Shown here piece after piece: positions 22,766 to 33,924 of a DNA stretch of 64,000 nt (the stretch's first letter is position 1; the number at the start of each line of letters is the position of its first letter). The notes below the pieces were generated by a model. That model searched no databases. It worked only from the letters and a program-made list of their open reading frames with translations, and was not told the DNA's origin. The stretch lies in contig CASHSZ010000144.1 of NCBI GenBank assembly GCA_949358305.1, positions 19,679 through 83,678 on the forward strand, written 5' to 3'. Both the position numbers and the translations under genes were made by a program. Origin of the DNA: Strigamia acuminata. Lineage: Eukaryota; Arthropoda; Chilopoda; Geophilomorpha; Linotaeniidae.

Positions 22766-23381
22766 TCGGGGCCGAACCGGACAATTCTCCCGTTCGTGTT
22801 ATTTATTTGTTTTTATTTATTTATTTCTTTTTTAATTTCTTCGTTTCTTTCTTTTGTACATTGTTTTCCGTTCCCCAATTGTAAGCAATAAAAATAATTA
22901 TCTTTTATCGAACAGTTTGAAGTTTTTTTTTTTTTTTTTTTACAACCTTGGTTTAAATTTGAATTGGGGGGTGGGAGGTGGGCGCTAGCGGCCAAAACTT
23001 CATCGCGGGGGGGGACTGGATGAAAGGGTTCGCGGCGGAGTGAGTCGCTCAAAGTCATAAAATCGGTGTCGATTTTTACGAGATGTTGGGGGCGGTTGGA
23101 AGCCAACCAATGGACGCGCCGACGCCGCCCCGCTGTTAAATCCCACACGCAGTCGCTCGTGCACGCGCGACACGTGGATAGACGATTGGTCAGGGAGTAA
23201 TTCGATCCTTTCCTTTCCCTCTACCGACGCCCATCGGAATGTCACCGACAGACCCGGCACGGTGGAGACTTTAATAAAAACAAACGAAACGAAGAGAAGC
23301 AAAATGAAATGAAACCGGGCAAAGCGTTGCAAAGTAAAACGAGGTTGTTTAATCATAAACACGAGCACTATAATAATGATG

Positions 23382-23423
<42 letters not shown>

Positions 23424-23532
23424 GCAATAATAGTAATAATTAATAATTAGCAACGACGACAAGAATAAGAATAGTGATTAGAATGAAAATAAATATATAC
23501 ATTTATAAAATTATAAGAGAAGAATTCCTCCC
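22766..23532. other. Intergenic, no gene seen
   Basis: Includes the likely 3'UTR of the plus-strand gene with AATAAA at about 22,887, a T-run, a G-rich patch at 22,965-23,020, and ATA/AAT microsatellites at 23,370-23,450. Open frames here lack splice support. Confidence 0.55.
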
Positions 23533-25767
23533 TTAATGGCGCCCTCCATCTCCCTTCTCCTTCTTCTTCTTCTTCTTCTCCTTCTTCTCCTTCTTCCCCC
23601 TGTCGCTCGATTTTCCGACCCCCTTCCCCTTCCACACCTTCCCCCCCTCCACTCGCTTCGGTCCCGCCTCGAAGTCGCCGTCGTCGTCGCGCCCTTCTTC
23701 ACCGTCTTTTCCGCACCTCTCTCCACCACCGTCTTCGTGCTCTTCCGCGGGCACGGGCACCTGCAGACCCGGCGCCGAAGATGGCCCCGCGGGCACTGGC
23801 GGGACCCCCTCCGCCATAAACGTCAACACGAGCGGCCGGTGTTCCGGCTGAAAGGAAAAAGGGAAAACGAATAATTAGAACGCGCCGACAACGACACGCG
23901 CAGCGGATATACCCACCGGTGATATGTCCCACTTGTGCAGCATCTCGTCCATCGTCACAACAACGACGTTGTCCGTCTGTGGAACGAAGAAAAAGGAAAA
24001 ACAAAACAAAACAAAACAAATTAATAAATTAATTGATCAAAATTAAATTTTACGTAAAAGAGTCGTTTACCTCTCCGATCAAAGACCGAAGTTCGTCGAC
24101 GACCCATCGCGTGAGCCGAACACTCCCATCCAAATACACCTTGCCCGACAACGACCCGTCCCAATCGTTGCGGCGGCGTTTCTTTCGCGGCGGCGAATGG
24201 GGAGCACCGCGAGCATGCTGGGTGCCGTCGTCGTCGTCTTCTTCGTCGTCGTCTTCGTCCTCGTCCTCGTCCTCGGTTCGCCTCCCCTCCTCGTCTTCTC
24301 TCTCCTCTTCCTCGCGTATCCACGCCGGGGGGGTGGTCCCGAACCGATGGACATCCAGCCAATGGTCGGCCAGCCCATCGGCGGACGGCGTCGCCGAGCA
24401 AAGAGGGCAATGTCCATCCTCGTCTTCGGCGTGCATCCGTTTCAACGTCTAGAGGAGGACAACAACAACAAGAACAACGTTGACGATAAAATAAAATGAA
24501 ATAAATAAATAAATAAATAAATAAAGAGAAAGGAAAAAGAGGAAGAAGATGAAGAAGAAAGCGAACTAGTCGTTCAACTACGGTAGTTCGATATTCACCG
24601 AAATCAAAAGACGGGGCTGGCGCGAATACAGCCGCAGCAACCCTCGGGCGGCCTCGGCCGCGTCGTCCAGGACGGCGTGCCACTTCCGCCAGTGGCGGAA
24701 AGCGTCCCGGAAGAAGCTCCCGTACTTCGTCACTTCTATAGAGAAAATTGGAATTTGAAATAAATAAATAAATAAATAAATAAATAAACAAACAAATAAA
24801 TGTTTGTTCGTTCGTCTTGTTTCTTACTGTCCGGGCGGAAAGCGCACATGGCGCAGTAGTGGGCCTTATTGCCCTCCTTCTCTGGCGCCTCTTTCCCCGA
24901 CGACGAGGCGCCCTTCGTCCCCCTTCTTCCCCCGCCCCCCGTTCGCTCGTTCTCTTCTCTCCCCCTCCGCCGTCGCCGCGTTGACGTGCTCCCCGTCGCC
25001 CCCTTCACCATCCGGAGCATCCTCGCCTCCATCGCCTCCATCTTCGCTTCCACCGCCGCCCCCACCGCCGCCTTAATCCTCGCTTCCGTCACCGCGTCCG
25101 TTGTCGCGGCGGCGGCGGCGGCGGCGGCGTCGGTGCCACCGGACAGCTCGTTGGCGGCGCCGGTGCCACCGGACGACTTGTCGAGCATCGTCGAGCGAGT
25201 TCCTTGTGTCTGGAAGAAGCAAAACGACTGATTAAACAGACAATCAAAAACAAACGAGCGAACAAACGGTATACGAGTATCGACAAAAATTACCGCTTTC
25301 GCCACTTTCGCGGCCTTGGTCGCGCGACCATCGGACAACTTCCGCTTTAGATTCCGAGGCCGCAGGGTGATGTGCAGCGGTGGCAACCGTTTCGGGGGCG
25401 GCGGCGGCGGCGTCGGCGTCGGCGATGACGACTGCGGCGACGAGACCGAAGCTCGCCCGGAAGACGGCAAAGGCGACTTCGGCGACGTCTGTGGCGTCGA
25501 CGGCGCCGGAACTCGTTCCGGATGCGCCGGTGATGTGGCGTCTCCGGCGACGGTCTGCGGGTCCGGGGCGGGTTTGCACGCCCGCTGGATGTCGTTCTCC
25601 GACAACCGCTCCACGGGTACGGTGACTCGCTGTAGCAGCACCTCCGACGAAAGCGGCGCCGTCGCCTCAAACGTCTCCGGCGACGATTGCGGCGAAGACG
25701 AAGACGTCGACGCGATTAAGATTGGCGATGGGAATCTCCCGGGCGTCTACCGAGAAAAGGAGAAAAA

Positions 25768-25807
<40 letters not shown>

Positions 25808-25812
25808 ATGAA

Positions 25813-25843
<31 letters not shown>

Positions 25844-26273
25844 AGAAACAAACAAACAAACAAACAAACAAACAAACAAACAAACAAATAAACAAATAAA
25901 GTAAATTAAAGTAAAGTAAAGTAAAATAAGGTAAAGTAAAGTAAACTCGTAAATGAGCGAGTGTGTGAGTACGGACGATCGAGTTGAGACAAGAGAAAAT
26001 ACCTCTCGCGGCCACTCCAGGCTGTTTGTTTGAGGAAAGAACGCGGGTAAGGAAAAAGAGAAAAAAAAATATAAAAAAAAAGAAATATGCACAAAGTTGG
26101 GTGATGGAAATGCCAAAACGTTACCTTCTTCATCCTTTTCCACGCGCTCCCTCCCGCCCTCGTCTCCCTCTTCACGGCCTTCTTATCGCCTCTCTTCTCT
26201 TTCGTCTTTCTGGCGCCCTTTTTCTCTTCCGTCCCCTTCTCCGTTCTCACCTCTCCCCCCTCATCATTCGGCT

Positions 26274-26308
<35 letters not shown>

Positions 26309-28378
26309 TCCTCATCCTCCTTCTTCTCCTTCTCCGCCATCATCCTCTCTTCCTCCTCTTCTTCCTCTTTCTTCTTCTTCTCCGCAATCACCCTCTTTTC
26401 CTCCACTTCTTCCTCCTTTTTCTTCTTCTCCGCCATCACCCTCTTTTCCTCCTCTTCTTCCTCCTTCTTCTTCTTCTCTTCCGCCCTCGCCTTCTTTTCC
26501 TCCTCTTTTCTCTTCTTCTTCTCCCTTTTCTCCTTCTTCTTCTTCTTCTTCTCCTCCTTCTCCTCCTCCTCTTTCTTCTTCTTCTCCGCCATCGCCCTCT
26601 CTTCCTCCTCTTCTTCCTCTTTCTTCTTCTTCTCCGCCATCGCCCTCTTTTCCTTCTCTTTCGCTAACCACCCACGCATCCAATCACTCCTCTCGTCGGC
26701 TTCACTCTCGCTCAGCTCCTCGTCGGCCTCGTCATCGCTCTGCCCGTCGTCGGTGTCACTACTGTCATCCTCACTCTGCTCCCCCTCGGTCTCTTTCGCG
26801 TCTCTCTTTTTCCTACAAAAGAGGTGAAATTGTGAGACATTGCGCGCGACCCGCAAAGAACGCGTCAAACTTACACCGGCGACGCGCCCGTGGACTCCGC
26901 GGACCGCCGCTCGCTCATCGCCCGACCCGCGGGCCGCGACAAACCCGGTGCCAACGCATTCGATGGTTGCTGCTGTTGTCGTGGCGAATCTGGCTGGATC
27001 TGGAAAGGAGCGAAACGAGCGGCGGACTAAGAAAATAAAATAAAACGAGCGTGGGAATGACGATTCTTTCACTCACCGGCGCCGTCGACCGCGACTTCGG
27101 ACCGCGCAGCATCATCATCGCCGCCTCGAACACCCCAAGTCGTCCGGTCTGCGACCCGGCCGTTGTTGTCGCCGTCGCCTGCGACTCGAGCGACGCCTGG
27201 CTATTCAGGGGCAGCGTGGTGTCCTGCGACTCTTCGTCCTCGTCTTCGCCCGGGGACCGAGAAAGCTGCGTCACCCGCGAGAAAACGAAATAAACGGGAT
27301 CGATAAAATAAAATAATTACGCGATAATTCTTTTACTCACCGTCTCGGGTCCCGCGGGCCGTGGTCGGGGGTCGACCGTCGACGACGACGAGCCCGGCAC
27401 GACCTGGAAGAAAACAAACGAACAGACAAATATAAGTAAACGAGCGAATTAAAGAAAAAGGCGGGCGAAAGAAAAGAAAAGAAGGAGTAACTTATGAAAC
27501 GAGGCGAAACGAAACAGATCCGAGTTGGTCGGATGCGCTCTAACGCTCGTTCTCGGGCGCTACTTTGACGGCGGACGGGCAAGCGTCGAGGCCTCGGCTC
27601 GATTTTTACCGGACTCGAACTTTTTTGTTCGTGCACGTTTCGACCCAAACAAACCAACAACAATTTCACTCACCGTCGATGGGGATGGCGGCGGTAGTGG
27701 CGAATACGTCGGCGATTGCAGTAGCGGCGACGGTAGTGACGATGACAGCGACGACCGACTCGCGGACCGTCGCGTGGGCAGCGTGACCTGGAAAGAGGCG
27801 GACGAGTTAATAAGATGAAATAATAGTGGGACAAAAATATTTTTTTTTTTTTTTTTTTTTTTTCTAAACCCACCACCCTGTCGGGTCCTGTCGGACTCGG
27901 CACGGGCGCGTCGCCGTCGTCCGGGAAGCGAGGCTGCAACCCTTCGTCGATGGACACGACCTGGAAACGAACGAACAAATAAAAAGAAAAAGATAAATAA
28001 AAATAAAAGGAAAAATAGAAATAAAAATAAAAATAAGTGGAAAAGTAAGATATAAAGTAACGCGTGAAACAAAACGAAACAAATCGAGGCGATTCTTTCA
28101 CTCGGCGCTACCTTTGGTTCCTCGGTGGTCGACTCGGACGCCGCCGACGTCGTCCGCTGCAGCCGCGGCATGTCGGGAACCACCGCCTCGTCGTCGATCG
28201 TGGCCTGTAAATAAGCGATCGAATTAATTAAATGAATGGATGAATAGATGGTTTACGGAACGACTCTTTCACTTACGGGTTTCGCCGCTACAGCCACGGC
28301 ATCCGTTTCTTCGACCTCGACCTCCGTTCCGATGTTGAGCTCGGTCTCATCGACTATTTTTTCTTCTTCTTTTTCCAT
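23533..28378 (-). CDS. Large Lys/Glu-rich protein with two C2H2-like fingers, up to 14 exons, ~1,060 aa
   Basis: Minus exons: 28,378-28,277; 28,204-28,112; 27,960-27,877; 27,787-27,674; 27,403-27,341; 27,265-27,077; 26,999-26,875; 26,812-26,125; 25,746-25,294; 25,209-24,828; 24,735-24,599; 24,448-24,071; 23,976-23,917; 23,847-23,533. Phases fit throughout. Order: acidic N-terminus (MEKEEEKIVDETELNIG), Ser/Pro-rich exons, a ~220-residue Lys/Glu helix (AEKKKKEEEEEE repeats), a Pro-rich part, Ala-rich helix, finger 1 (HYCAMC ~754-759, then HWRKWH ~779-784), finger 2 (CPLC ~824-827, HWLDVH ~839-844), acidic tract, basic KKRRR, and a C-terminal Lys/Asp/Glu-rich tail. A 19-nt microexon at 26,021-26,003 would shift frame and end the protein soon after; then the 28.4-26.1 and 25.7-23.5 kb halves could be two genes or alternative products. 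Nuclear role inferred from the fingers. Confidence 0.62.
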
Positions 28379-29027
28379 CTGGTGTCTACGCGGGAGAAGA
28401 AAAATTAAATAAATAAATAATTAAATAAATAAAACAAACGAACAACGTGAAAATGTGAAAATAAATTGAGTGACAAGCGACGATAAACCGGGAACGAGGG
28501 ATCGAAGATGGGGCGACAGAACACGTCGCGCGAAATCCGCGAGCGGGACACCGAGCCCGCTACCCCGGCCGTTTGCGTCTCGTTATTTTATTTCATTTTA
28601 TTTTTATTTATTTTTATTAATTAATTAATTAATTAATTAATTAATTAATTGATCAGTTAGTTAATTAAAACTAATTAAAAAGAAAAAAAAGTTGAAATGA
28701 AGCTGTTCCCGCGATCAAGTTTTCTCGCCGCCATGAGCGACGCGACCGAAACGCGACCAAACGAATTTGCACGCCGTATTGGCGTACGCTGTTCCGCGTG
28801 TACGGGTGCATACGTGTGGTCGCGATCGTGGTTAATAGACCAATTTGTTTACTCACTCGACAATCGACAGGCAATTGATAAACGTTGTTGGTGCCAAACA
28901 ATCGCGCGCTAGGGTGCACCGTGGATAAACAAACCCGTGTGACATCTGGTGACAAGTCCGCGAACAATTTCATTTCATTTCTAACCTACAAGTAGGCGGT
29001 TTAATCAAACCAACCATCGGTTTATAT
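28379..29027. other. Upstream region of the large finger gene
   Basis: An acceptor ACACCAG touches the ATG at 28,378, so a 5'UTR exon is expected here. (TTAA)n at 28,617-28,655. A motif around 28,936-28,974 (GTGACATCTGGTGACAAG, CCGCGAACAATTTC) matches sequences upstream of the finger mini-genes. No other gene seen. Confidence 0.5.
28936..28974 (-). promoter_or_regulatory. Shared upstream motif, copy at the large finger gene
   Basis: Plus-strand GTGACATCTGGTGACAAG followed by CCGCGAACAATTTC, about 560 bp upstream of the ATG at 28,378. Related copies at 30,585-30,628 and 32,921-32,963 (and duplicates) precede the two finger mini-genes. It could be promoter or 5'UTR sequence. Confidence 0.4.
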
Positions 29028-29192
29028 TTAAAAAAAAACAAAACAAACAAGAGAAAAAAATAAAATAAAATAAAATAAAATAAAATAAAATAAAAGGAGT
29101 CGGCGTCAAAGGAAACCGTGGTAGCGGCGCCAACGGGACGAATCCGATCTATCAATAAGACGGGCGACCCGGCGCTGGCCGAGGAGGCGCGC

Positions 29193-29232
<40 letters not shown>

Positions 29233-29581
29233 GCTTGTCTGTCTCGTTTCGAAGTTGACGGATATGTTGGTCGATTTCTTTTGTTTTATCATCTATTTTG
29301 TTGTTCATTCCCTCTCTTACACGGTCGCGCCGAAACGTAACGACACCACCGCCCCTCGTTACGTCGTTCCCGGCAGCCGTCGCTCGCCCGACGCGCCCTC
29401 GCGCGCTCCCGTGTCCCCCGCACGCGCCTAAACGCGGCCACGTCGCAGAAGCGCGCCGATCCAGTGCCCTGATCAAAGACGTTTTGTTTCGATTTTATCG
29501 TCGCTGCGTGAGGAGAAGACAAAGACGACGACGACGACGACGACGAAGTTCGGAAAGAGAGTCGAGAGGCTGACGAGGAAG

Positions 29582-29743
29582 ATGCGGGAGAAGACAAAAG
29601 TGGTCGCGTTGAAGTTGAACTTGACGAGGAAGAGGCTCGGGGGCCCGGGGACCGACCTGTACGAGTTGGGAGCGGATGAGTTGGAGACGGTGGACGACAA
29701 GGACGAGTCGTTTGTTTGTAATAATAACGATGTAATGATGTAA
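29582..29743 (+). CDS. Possible small basic/acidic ORF, 53 aa
   Basis: ATG at 29,582; reads MREKTKVVALKLNLTRKRLG, then GTDLYELGADELETVDDKDE and a short Asn-rich end. The same frame is open upstream as a charged helix (KFGKRVERLTRK), so it may be the last exon of a coiled-coil gene. Repeated at 49,945-50,106. No upstream exon confirmed. Confidence 0.3.
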   Translation: MREKTKVVALKLNLTRKRLGGPGTDLYELGADELETVDDKDESFVCNNNDVMM

Positions 29744-29874
29744 TAATAATAATAATAACAACAAAAACAACAACAACAACAATTACAATGGTTAATGTGG
29801 ATTTATTTATTTTTTTTTTATTTTATTTATTTTTTTTTTTTATATATTTGAGACAATACAATAAAAGAAAAAGA

Positions 29875-30376
29875 TCAAATTAACGAAATCCTGTGCGCCT
29901 CCGTCCAATGGCCAATCAGGTTGTCTGGAGAGGGTGTCTCCGCACAAAACGGACAGCGTCTGCCGCGTTGGTGCACCTGCCCCAATATCTAAAAGAGGGG
30001 GGGGGGAAGGGAGGAAGAAACGAATTAGTTGGTTGGTTAACTAGACGAAGGAGTTAAATGCTCACCAACGCTAGATGAGCGGGCTCGCGCGAATACATTC
30101 GTAGCAATCCCCGGATGGCCTCGTCCGCACCTTCACGGATGTCGTGTCGCTGTCGCCAGTGGCGGAAGATGTCCATGTAAAAGTAGCCGTCCGGGTCTGA
30201 AATAAATAAGAAAAATAAAAATAAAATAAAATAAAAGAAAATGAAAAAATAAAAAGAAAATGGACGACTAATAAGTAGATAAATAGATGTTTCTCACCGT
30301 TTGGGTGCTCGCCGCACAAAACGCAGTAATACGACCTACCGCCCTCTTCTCTGTGTGGTGCTGGTGCTCCGTTCAT
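29875..30376 (-). CDS. Two-finger C2H2-like mini-protein H, three exons, 107 aa
   Basis: Exons 30,376-30,298; 30,196-30,066; 29,988-29,875, phases 1 and 0, GT..AG. Nearly the whole protein is the two-finger module: finger 1 CVLC..HWRQRH, split by a phase-1 intron between its Cys and His pairs; linker ADEAIRGLLRMYSREPAHLA; finger 2 CPFCAETPSPDNLIGHWTEAH; stop shortly after. The same intron position occurs in the gene at 23.5-28.4 kb and in mini-gene I. A 5'UTR intron ends just upstream of the ATG. Likely nucleic-acid or protein binding; it lacks all accessory domains of the larger paralogues, so could act as a competitor of them (inference). Confidence 0.7.
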
Positions 30377-30470
30377 CTTTCTTTCTTCCGTGTGGGAGAC
30401 GAATAAAGAATTAATTAATTAATTGAAAATAAATTGGAAAGGGAGATCACACAAAGCATCAAACTTACTC

Positions 30471-30529
<59 letters not shown>

Positions 30530-30532
30530 AAC
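30471..30532 (-). repeat. (TTAC)n microsatellite overlying a splice donor
   Basis: About 15 tetranucleotides; on the minus strand it reads GTAAGTAAGTAA.., reiterations of the 5' splice-site consensus. It begins where the homologous 5'UTR exon of mini-gene I ends (CTCCGTTG|GTAAGT), here CTTCGTTA|GTAAGT. Duplicate at 50,826-50,893. Confidence 0.75.
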
Positions 30533-30584
30533 GAAGACGATGTGGCGACGGGGACCGGGCGGATGATGAAACGCGCACTTGATC

Positions 30585-30628
30585 CACGTTGTCGTGACAC
30601 TTGATGTCGAGACCGCAAACCATTTCGT
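30585..30628 (-). promoter_or_regulatory. Shared upstream motif, copy at mini-gene H
   Basis: Plus strand GTCGTGACACTTGATGTCGA then CCGCAAACCATTTCGT, about 210 bp upstream of the ATG of mini-gene H. Very similar to 32,921-32,963. Confidence 0.5.
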
Positions 30629-30782
30629 CTGGACTACGGAGCGCCCGGAGATGCGCTGTACCGCGCTCGGTACAACGAGGAATTGTACGCGGGCGCGTGT
30701 GTGCAAAACATGCGGTCGATTAGCGACGTTCCCTCCGATATGCACTCGCCGAGTGAACGGGGTCGGCATCCCACGCCGAGAG

Positions 30783-31251
30783 AACCGTGCCGGAGAAAGA
30801 AAGTTGGAGTCGAAGCCAGCAAACGAGACTACCGGGAAACATCACGACCATCGTTGCGAACAACGTTGGCACGACAAAGACTTTAAAAAGACAGGCACGC
30901 TCGGGCACCCGGTGGAAGGCGAATCCTCTCGATGGCGCGTCCCATGCCGAGGGAACCGTGCCGGAGAAAGAAAGTTGGAGTCGAAGCCAGGCGGCCGAAT
31001 TCCGCCACCCGGAAGTGCGTTCGTGTCCAGTTGATCGGGGACGGAAAGAAGATCGTGGCTTGCGCGCCCAGAGACGGATGTTTGTTTGAATTTTAACGAG
31101 ATGGAAAACGACGGAGTTTTGGTTGCCGGATTCGGTCGTAGCGGGGCACGCCGTTGGTGATGTTCCCGGCGCGCGATTCAAAGTGGTCAAAGTCGCTAAT
31201 GTTTCGTTGTTGGCTTTGTACGGGGAGAAAAAGGAAAGACCGAGGTCTTAA
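30783..31251 (+). pseudogene. RPS23: RPS23 (uS12) processed pseudogene
   Basis: Fragments in shifting frames match ribosomal protein uS12 in order: [52 protein letters not shown] with [49 protein letters not shown] and [15 protein letters not shown] plus stop at 31,249-31,251. At least three frameshifts and an in-frame TAA break it. There are no introns, so a retrocopy is likely. A second partial copy of the PEK-VGVEA segment lies at 30,783-30,820, showing internal rearrangement. Duplicate at 51,144-51,612. Confidence 0.88.
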
Positions 31252-31520
31252 AATGTGTTTGTTTTTTTTTTTTGTTTGTTTGCTTGTTTAGTGGCAAATT
31301 TGAATTCGATCGAGTTTCAAAAATAAATCGATCGAAACGTTAAAAACGAGACTTTAACGTAGAATTTCTCATTCGTTTTAATGGCGGCAACGACTTTTTG
31401 ATCGGACGACACTATCGTTTATTACAAACAAACAACGGGGTGGCGAGTAAACCGAGTGACTTCGGGCGCCGCGTTAGCATCCAAGAAACAATTAGCTCAC
31501 CCGCGTGTTCGTCATCTTTG
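31252..31520. other. AT-rich DNA between RPS23 fragments
   Basis: T-run, GATCGATCGAAACG motif and low-complexity sequence; similar AT-rich filler (TTTA)n lies at 31,640-31,890. No gene seen. Confidence 0.5.
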
Positions 31521-31633
31521 CTCGCCGCCGAGAGGATTTGCCTTCCATCGGGTGCCCGAGCGTGTCTGTCTTTTTCGAAGTCTTCGTCGCGCCAAACGTT
31601 GTTCGCGACGATGATCACGATGTTTCCTCGCAG
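31521..31633 (-). pseudogene. RPS23: RPS23 (uS12) fragment, N-terminal half, minus strand
   Basis: Minus strand reads RREQR.. then DEDFEK and [11 protein letters not shown] in mixed frames: the same region as 30,850-30,950, inverted and diverged. Duplicate at 51,882-51,994. Confidence 0.75.
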
Positions 31634-31897
31634 TTCGCCGACCTCGCGGTTTACCCGCTTCGCTCGTTGGATACGGAAGGTCGATCGGTTTATTTTTGAA
31701 TTTTGGTCGCCGAGTTCGAATTTGCCGCCGAATTTGTTCGCGCGGTCTCTCGCCGTAATATGTTTTGTTTCTTTTTTTTTTTTCTTTCTTGATTTTCTGT
31801 TTAATTTTTATTTATTTATTTATTTATTTATTTTTTTATTTATTAATTAATTAATTTATTTTTTTTTTTTACGAACCAAAAAAAAAAAAAACACATT

Positions 31898-32052
31898 TTA
31901 AGACCTCGGTCTTTCCTTTTTCTCCCCGTACAAAGCCAACAACGAAACATTTGCGACTTTGGCCACTTTGAATCGCGCGCCGGGAACATCACCAATGGCG
32001 TGCCCCGCTACAACCGAATCCGGCAACCAAAACTCCGTCGTCCGCCTCGTTA
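31898..32052 (-). pseudogene. RPS23: RPS23 (uS12) fragment, C-terminal half, minus strand
   Basis: Minus strand reads [10 protein letters not shown], then [20 protein letters not shown] and [15 protein letters not shown]-stop, with a frameshift after GFG. It lies upstream (in minus orientation) of the N-terminal fragment at 31,521-31,633, so order is reversed relative to the gene. Duplicate at 52,258-52,412. Confidence 0.8.
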
Positions 32053-32248
32053 AATAACAACTACGATTAATGTGGATTTTTTTTTATTTTTATTTTTATT
32101 TTTATTCTTATTTTTTTTATTTTTAATTAATTAAAACAAATAAAAAGAAATGAAGAAGAAGTCATACAATACAAAAAAAAACAAAAAAACAAAAAAACAA
32201 AAAAAGGTCAAATAAAATCGAATGCACGGTCCACCGATGCTGTCTCCG

Positions 32249-32766
32249 TCATCCCTGGTGGGCGGTCGGTGCTTGAAATCTATGCGCTTCCACCCAATGG
32301 GTAGAGAGATCCTCGAAAAAGGGTGTTTCCGCGCAAAACGGACAGCGTCCGTCGTTGTGTCGGTACACCCGTCTCAGTGCCTTGAAAAAAAAATAAAAAA
32401 TAAAAAAAAATAAATTAGTTGACTAGTTAACTCGGCGAAGAAACTAAAAGCTCACCAATGCCAAACGAACGGGGTCGCGCGAATGGATTCGTAGCAGCCC
32501 TCGGGTGGAATCGTCCGCATCTCCGCCGATGTTATGGTACCGTCGCCAGTGACGAAAGGCATCTTTACAGAAAACACCGTTCGGTTCTGAAACGAGAAAA
32601 AATTAAAATCAAATAAAATATACATAATTAAAAAATAAATAAATAAATAAATTGAACAACTGATAAGTAAATAAATGGATGTTTGTTTCTTACTGTCGGG
32701 GTATTTACCGCAGCACAAAGCGCAGTAATGTGACTTGTCGCCCTCTGCATGCTGCGCTCCTTCCAT
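32249..32766 (-). CDS. Two-finger C2H2-like mini-protein I, three exons, 111 aa
   Basis: Exons 32,766-32,694; 32,586-32,456; 32,380-32,249, phases 1 and 0. Finger 1 CALC..HWRRYH split by a phase-1 intron; linker ADDSTRGLLRIHSRDPVRLA; finger 2 CPFCAETPFFEDLSTHWVEAH; short tail. Same architecture as mini-gene H, clearly a diverged paralogue. A 5'UTR intron runs from donor TCCGTTG|GTAAGT (about 32,845) to acceptor CACACAG eight bases before the ATG. Neighbour of H in the same orientation, with RPS23 pseudogenes between. Confidence 0.7.
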
Positions 32767-32920
32767 CTTTCTTCTGTGTGGGAGACGAGTAGAGAATTGA
32801 AAATAAATTGGAGAGAGAAACCACACAAAACACCAAACTTACCAACGGAGACGAAGTGCCGATGAAAACCGGGAGGAAAATGAAACACTCGCGCGATATA
32901 CGCTGTCGGACCAACGTGCG

Positions 32921-32963
32921 CGTTTGTCGTGACATCTGGTGTCGAGCTCGCAAACCATTTCGT
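32921..32963 (-). promoter_or_regulatory. Shared upstream motif, copy at mini-gene I
   Basis: GTCGTGACATCTGGTGTCGA then CTCGCAAACCATTTCGT, about 160 bp upstream of the ATG. Near-identical to the motif at mini-gene H, while the DNA around it is diverged. Confidence 0.5.
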
Positions 32964-33071
32964 GGCCGCGCGAGTCGAGGCCGTCGACTTCGAGTGGTAG
33001 CCGAGACCGTAAATGAATTCGCTTTTACCGCGACGAATCTCGCGCGACCGCGACTCCGCAAAAATACCGTA

Positions 33072-33530
33072 TATGGCCCGTAACGGCCCGCCGACGGTCC
33101 CGTAACGGTCCCGTCACGACCCCGTCAACGGCTTGTACGGGCCGTGATGGGGTCGTGACGGGACCGTCGGCGGCCCGTTAACGGACCGTGCGGGCCGTTA
33201 CGGGATCGTGACGGTCCCGTCACGATCCCGTCAACGGCTTGTACGGGCCGTTACGAGATCGTGACGGTCCCGTTGGCGGCTCGTTAACGGCCCGTACAAG
33301 CCGTTGACGGGATCGTGACGGTCCCGTCACGATCCCGTAACGGCTCGCACGGGCCGTTAACGGGCCGCCGACGGTCCCGTGACGGTCCCGTAACGGCCTT
33401 CGTTCCCGGACTTCGGCTCGCCGACGGCCCGTACGACCTCATGCGGGCCGTTAACGGCCCGTTAACGGGCCGCCGACGGTCCCGTCACGATCCCGTAACG
33501 GCCCGTCATGATCCCGTAACGGGCTGAAAA
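33072..33530. repeat. Mini palindromic array
   Basis: About 460 bp of GGCCCGTTAACGG / GATCGTGACGGTCCCGTCACGATC-type inverted units without the AT-rich spacer. Contains the CCTTCGTTCCCGGACTTCGG segment found in the big arrays. Followed by GTGCGAGACCACGTGACCCG and the right-terminal module. Duplicate at 53,432-53,890. Confidence 0.85.
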
Positions 33531-33629
33531 CGGGAAAACTGAGGGAGTCGGGTGCGAGACCACGTGACCCGGAGTGTGGTTTTTGGGGGCGAGGGCCGTC
33601 CTCCGACCGCGCCGTGACGCGCCCCGAGT

Positions 33630-33924
33630 CGGATCAAGAGTCACGGCGCGTCGCGGCGCTTTCGGAGCACGCGACCCGATCCCCCCCCTCCCTCCCGTCA
33701 CAAAAACCACGTTTTAGCGAAACCCTTGACCGGTCACAAAACCCACCGAACACCGAAAAGCAACGAACAAAACGCGCTCGGTCGCACGAACTACTCGGCC
33801 AAAACAACATCCGCAAATTCCGCATCGCAGTCGCGATCAACGAAACAACGTATAGGCCGCCGTAATGTTAAAAAGCGGGACCCTTTCGCCCCCGACAAAA
33901 TCCGCACACATACCCCAAGGTTAA
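33630..33924 (+). mobile_element. Right-terminal module ending in TTAA, copy 1 (short form)
   Basis: From GTCACGGCGCGTCGCGGCGC through CACGTTTTAGCGAAACCCTT to CACACATACCCCAAGGTTAA. Here the inverted-arm part seen in the large elements is deleted. Right flank is the transposase-gene remnant at 33,925 onward. Duplicate at 53,990-54,284. Confidence 0.75.

Noticed and set aside
28697-28912. Small plus-strand ORF beginning MKLFPRSSFLAAMSDATE
   Set aside because: No splice or homology support, and it overlaps the upstream region of the minus-strand finger gene.
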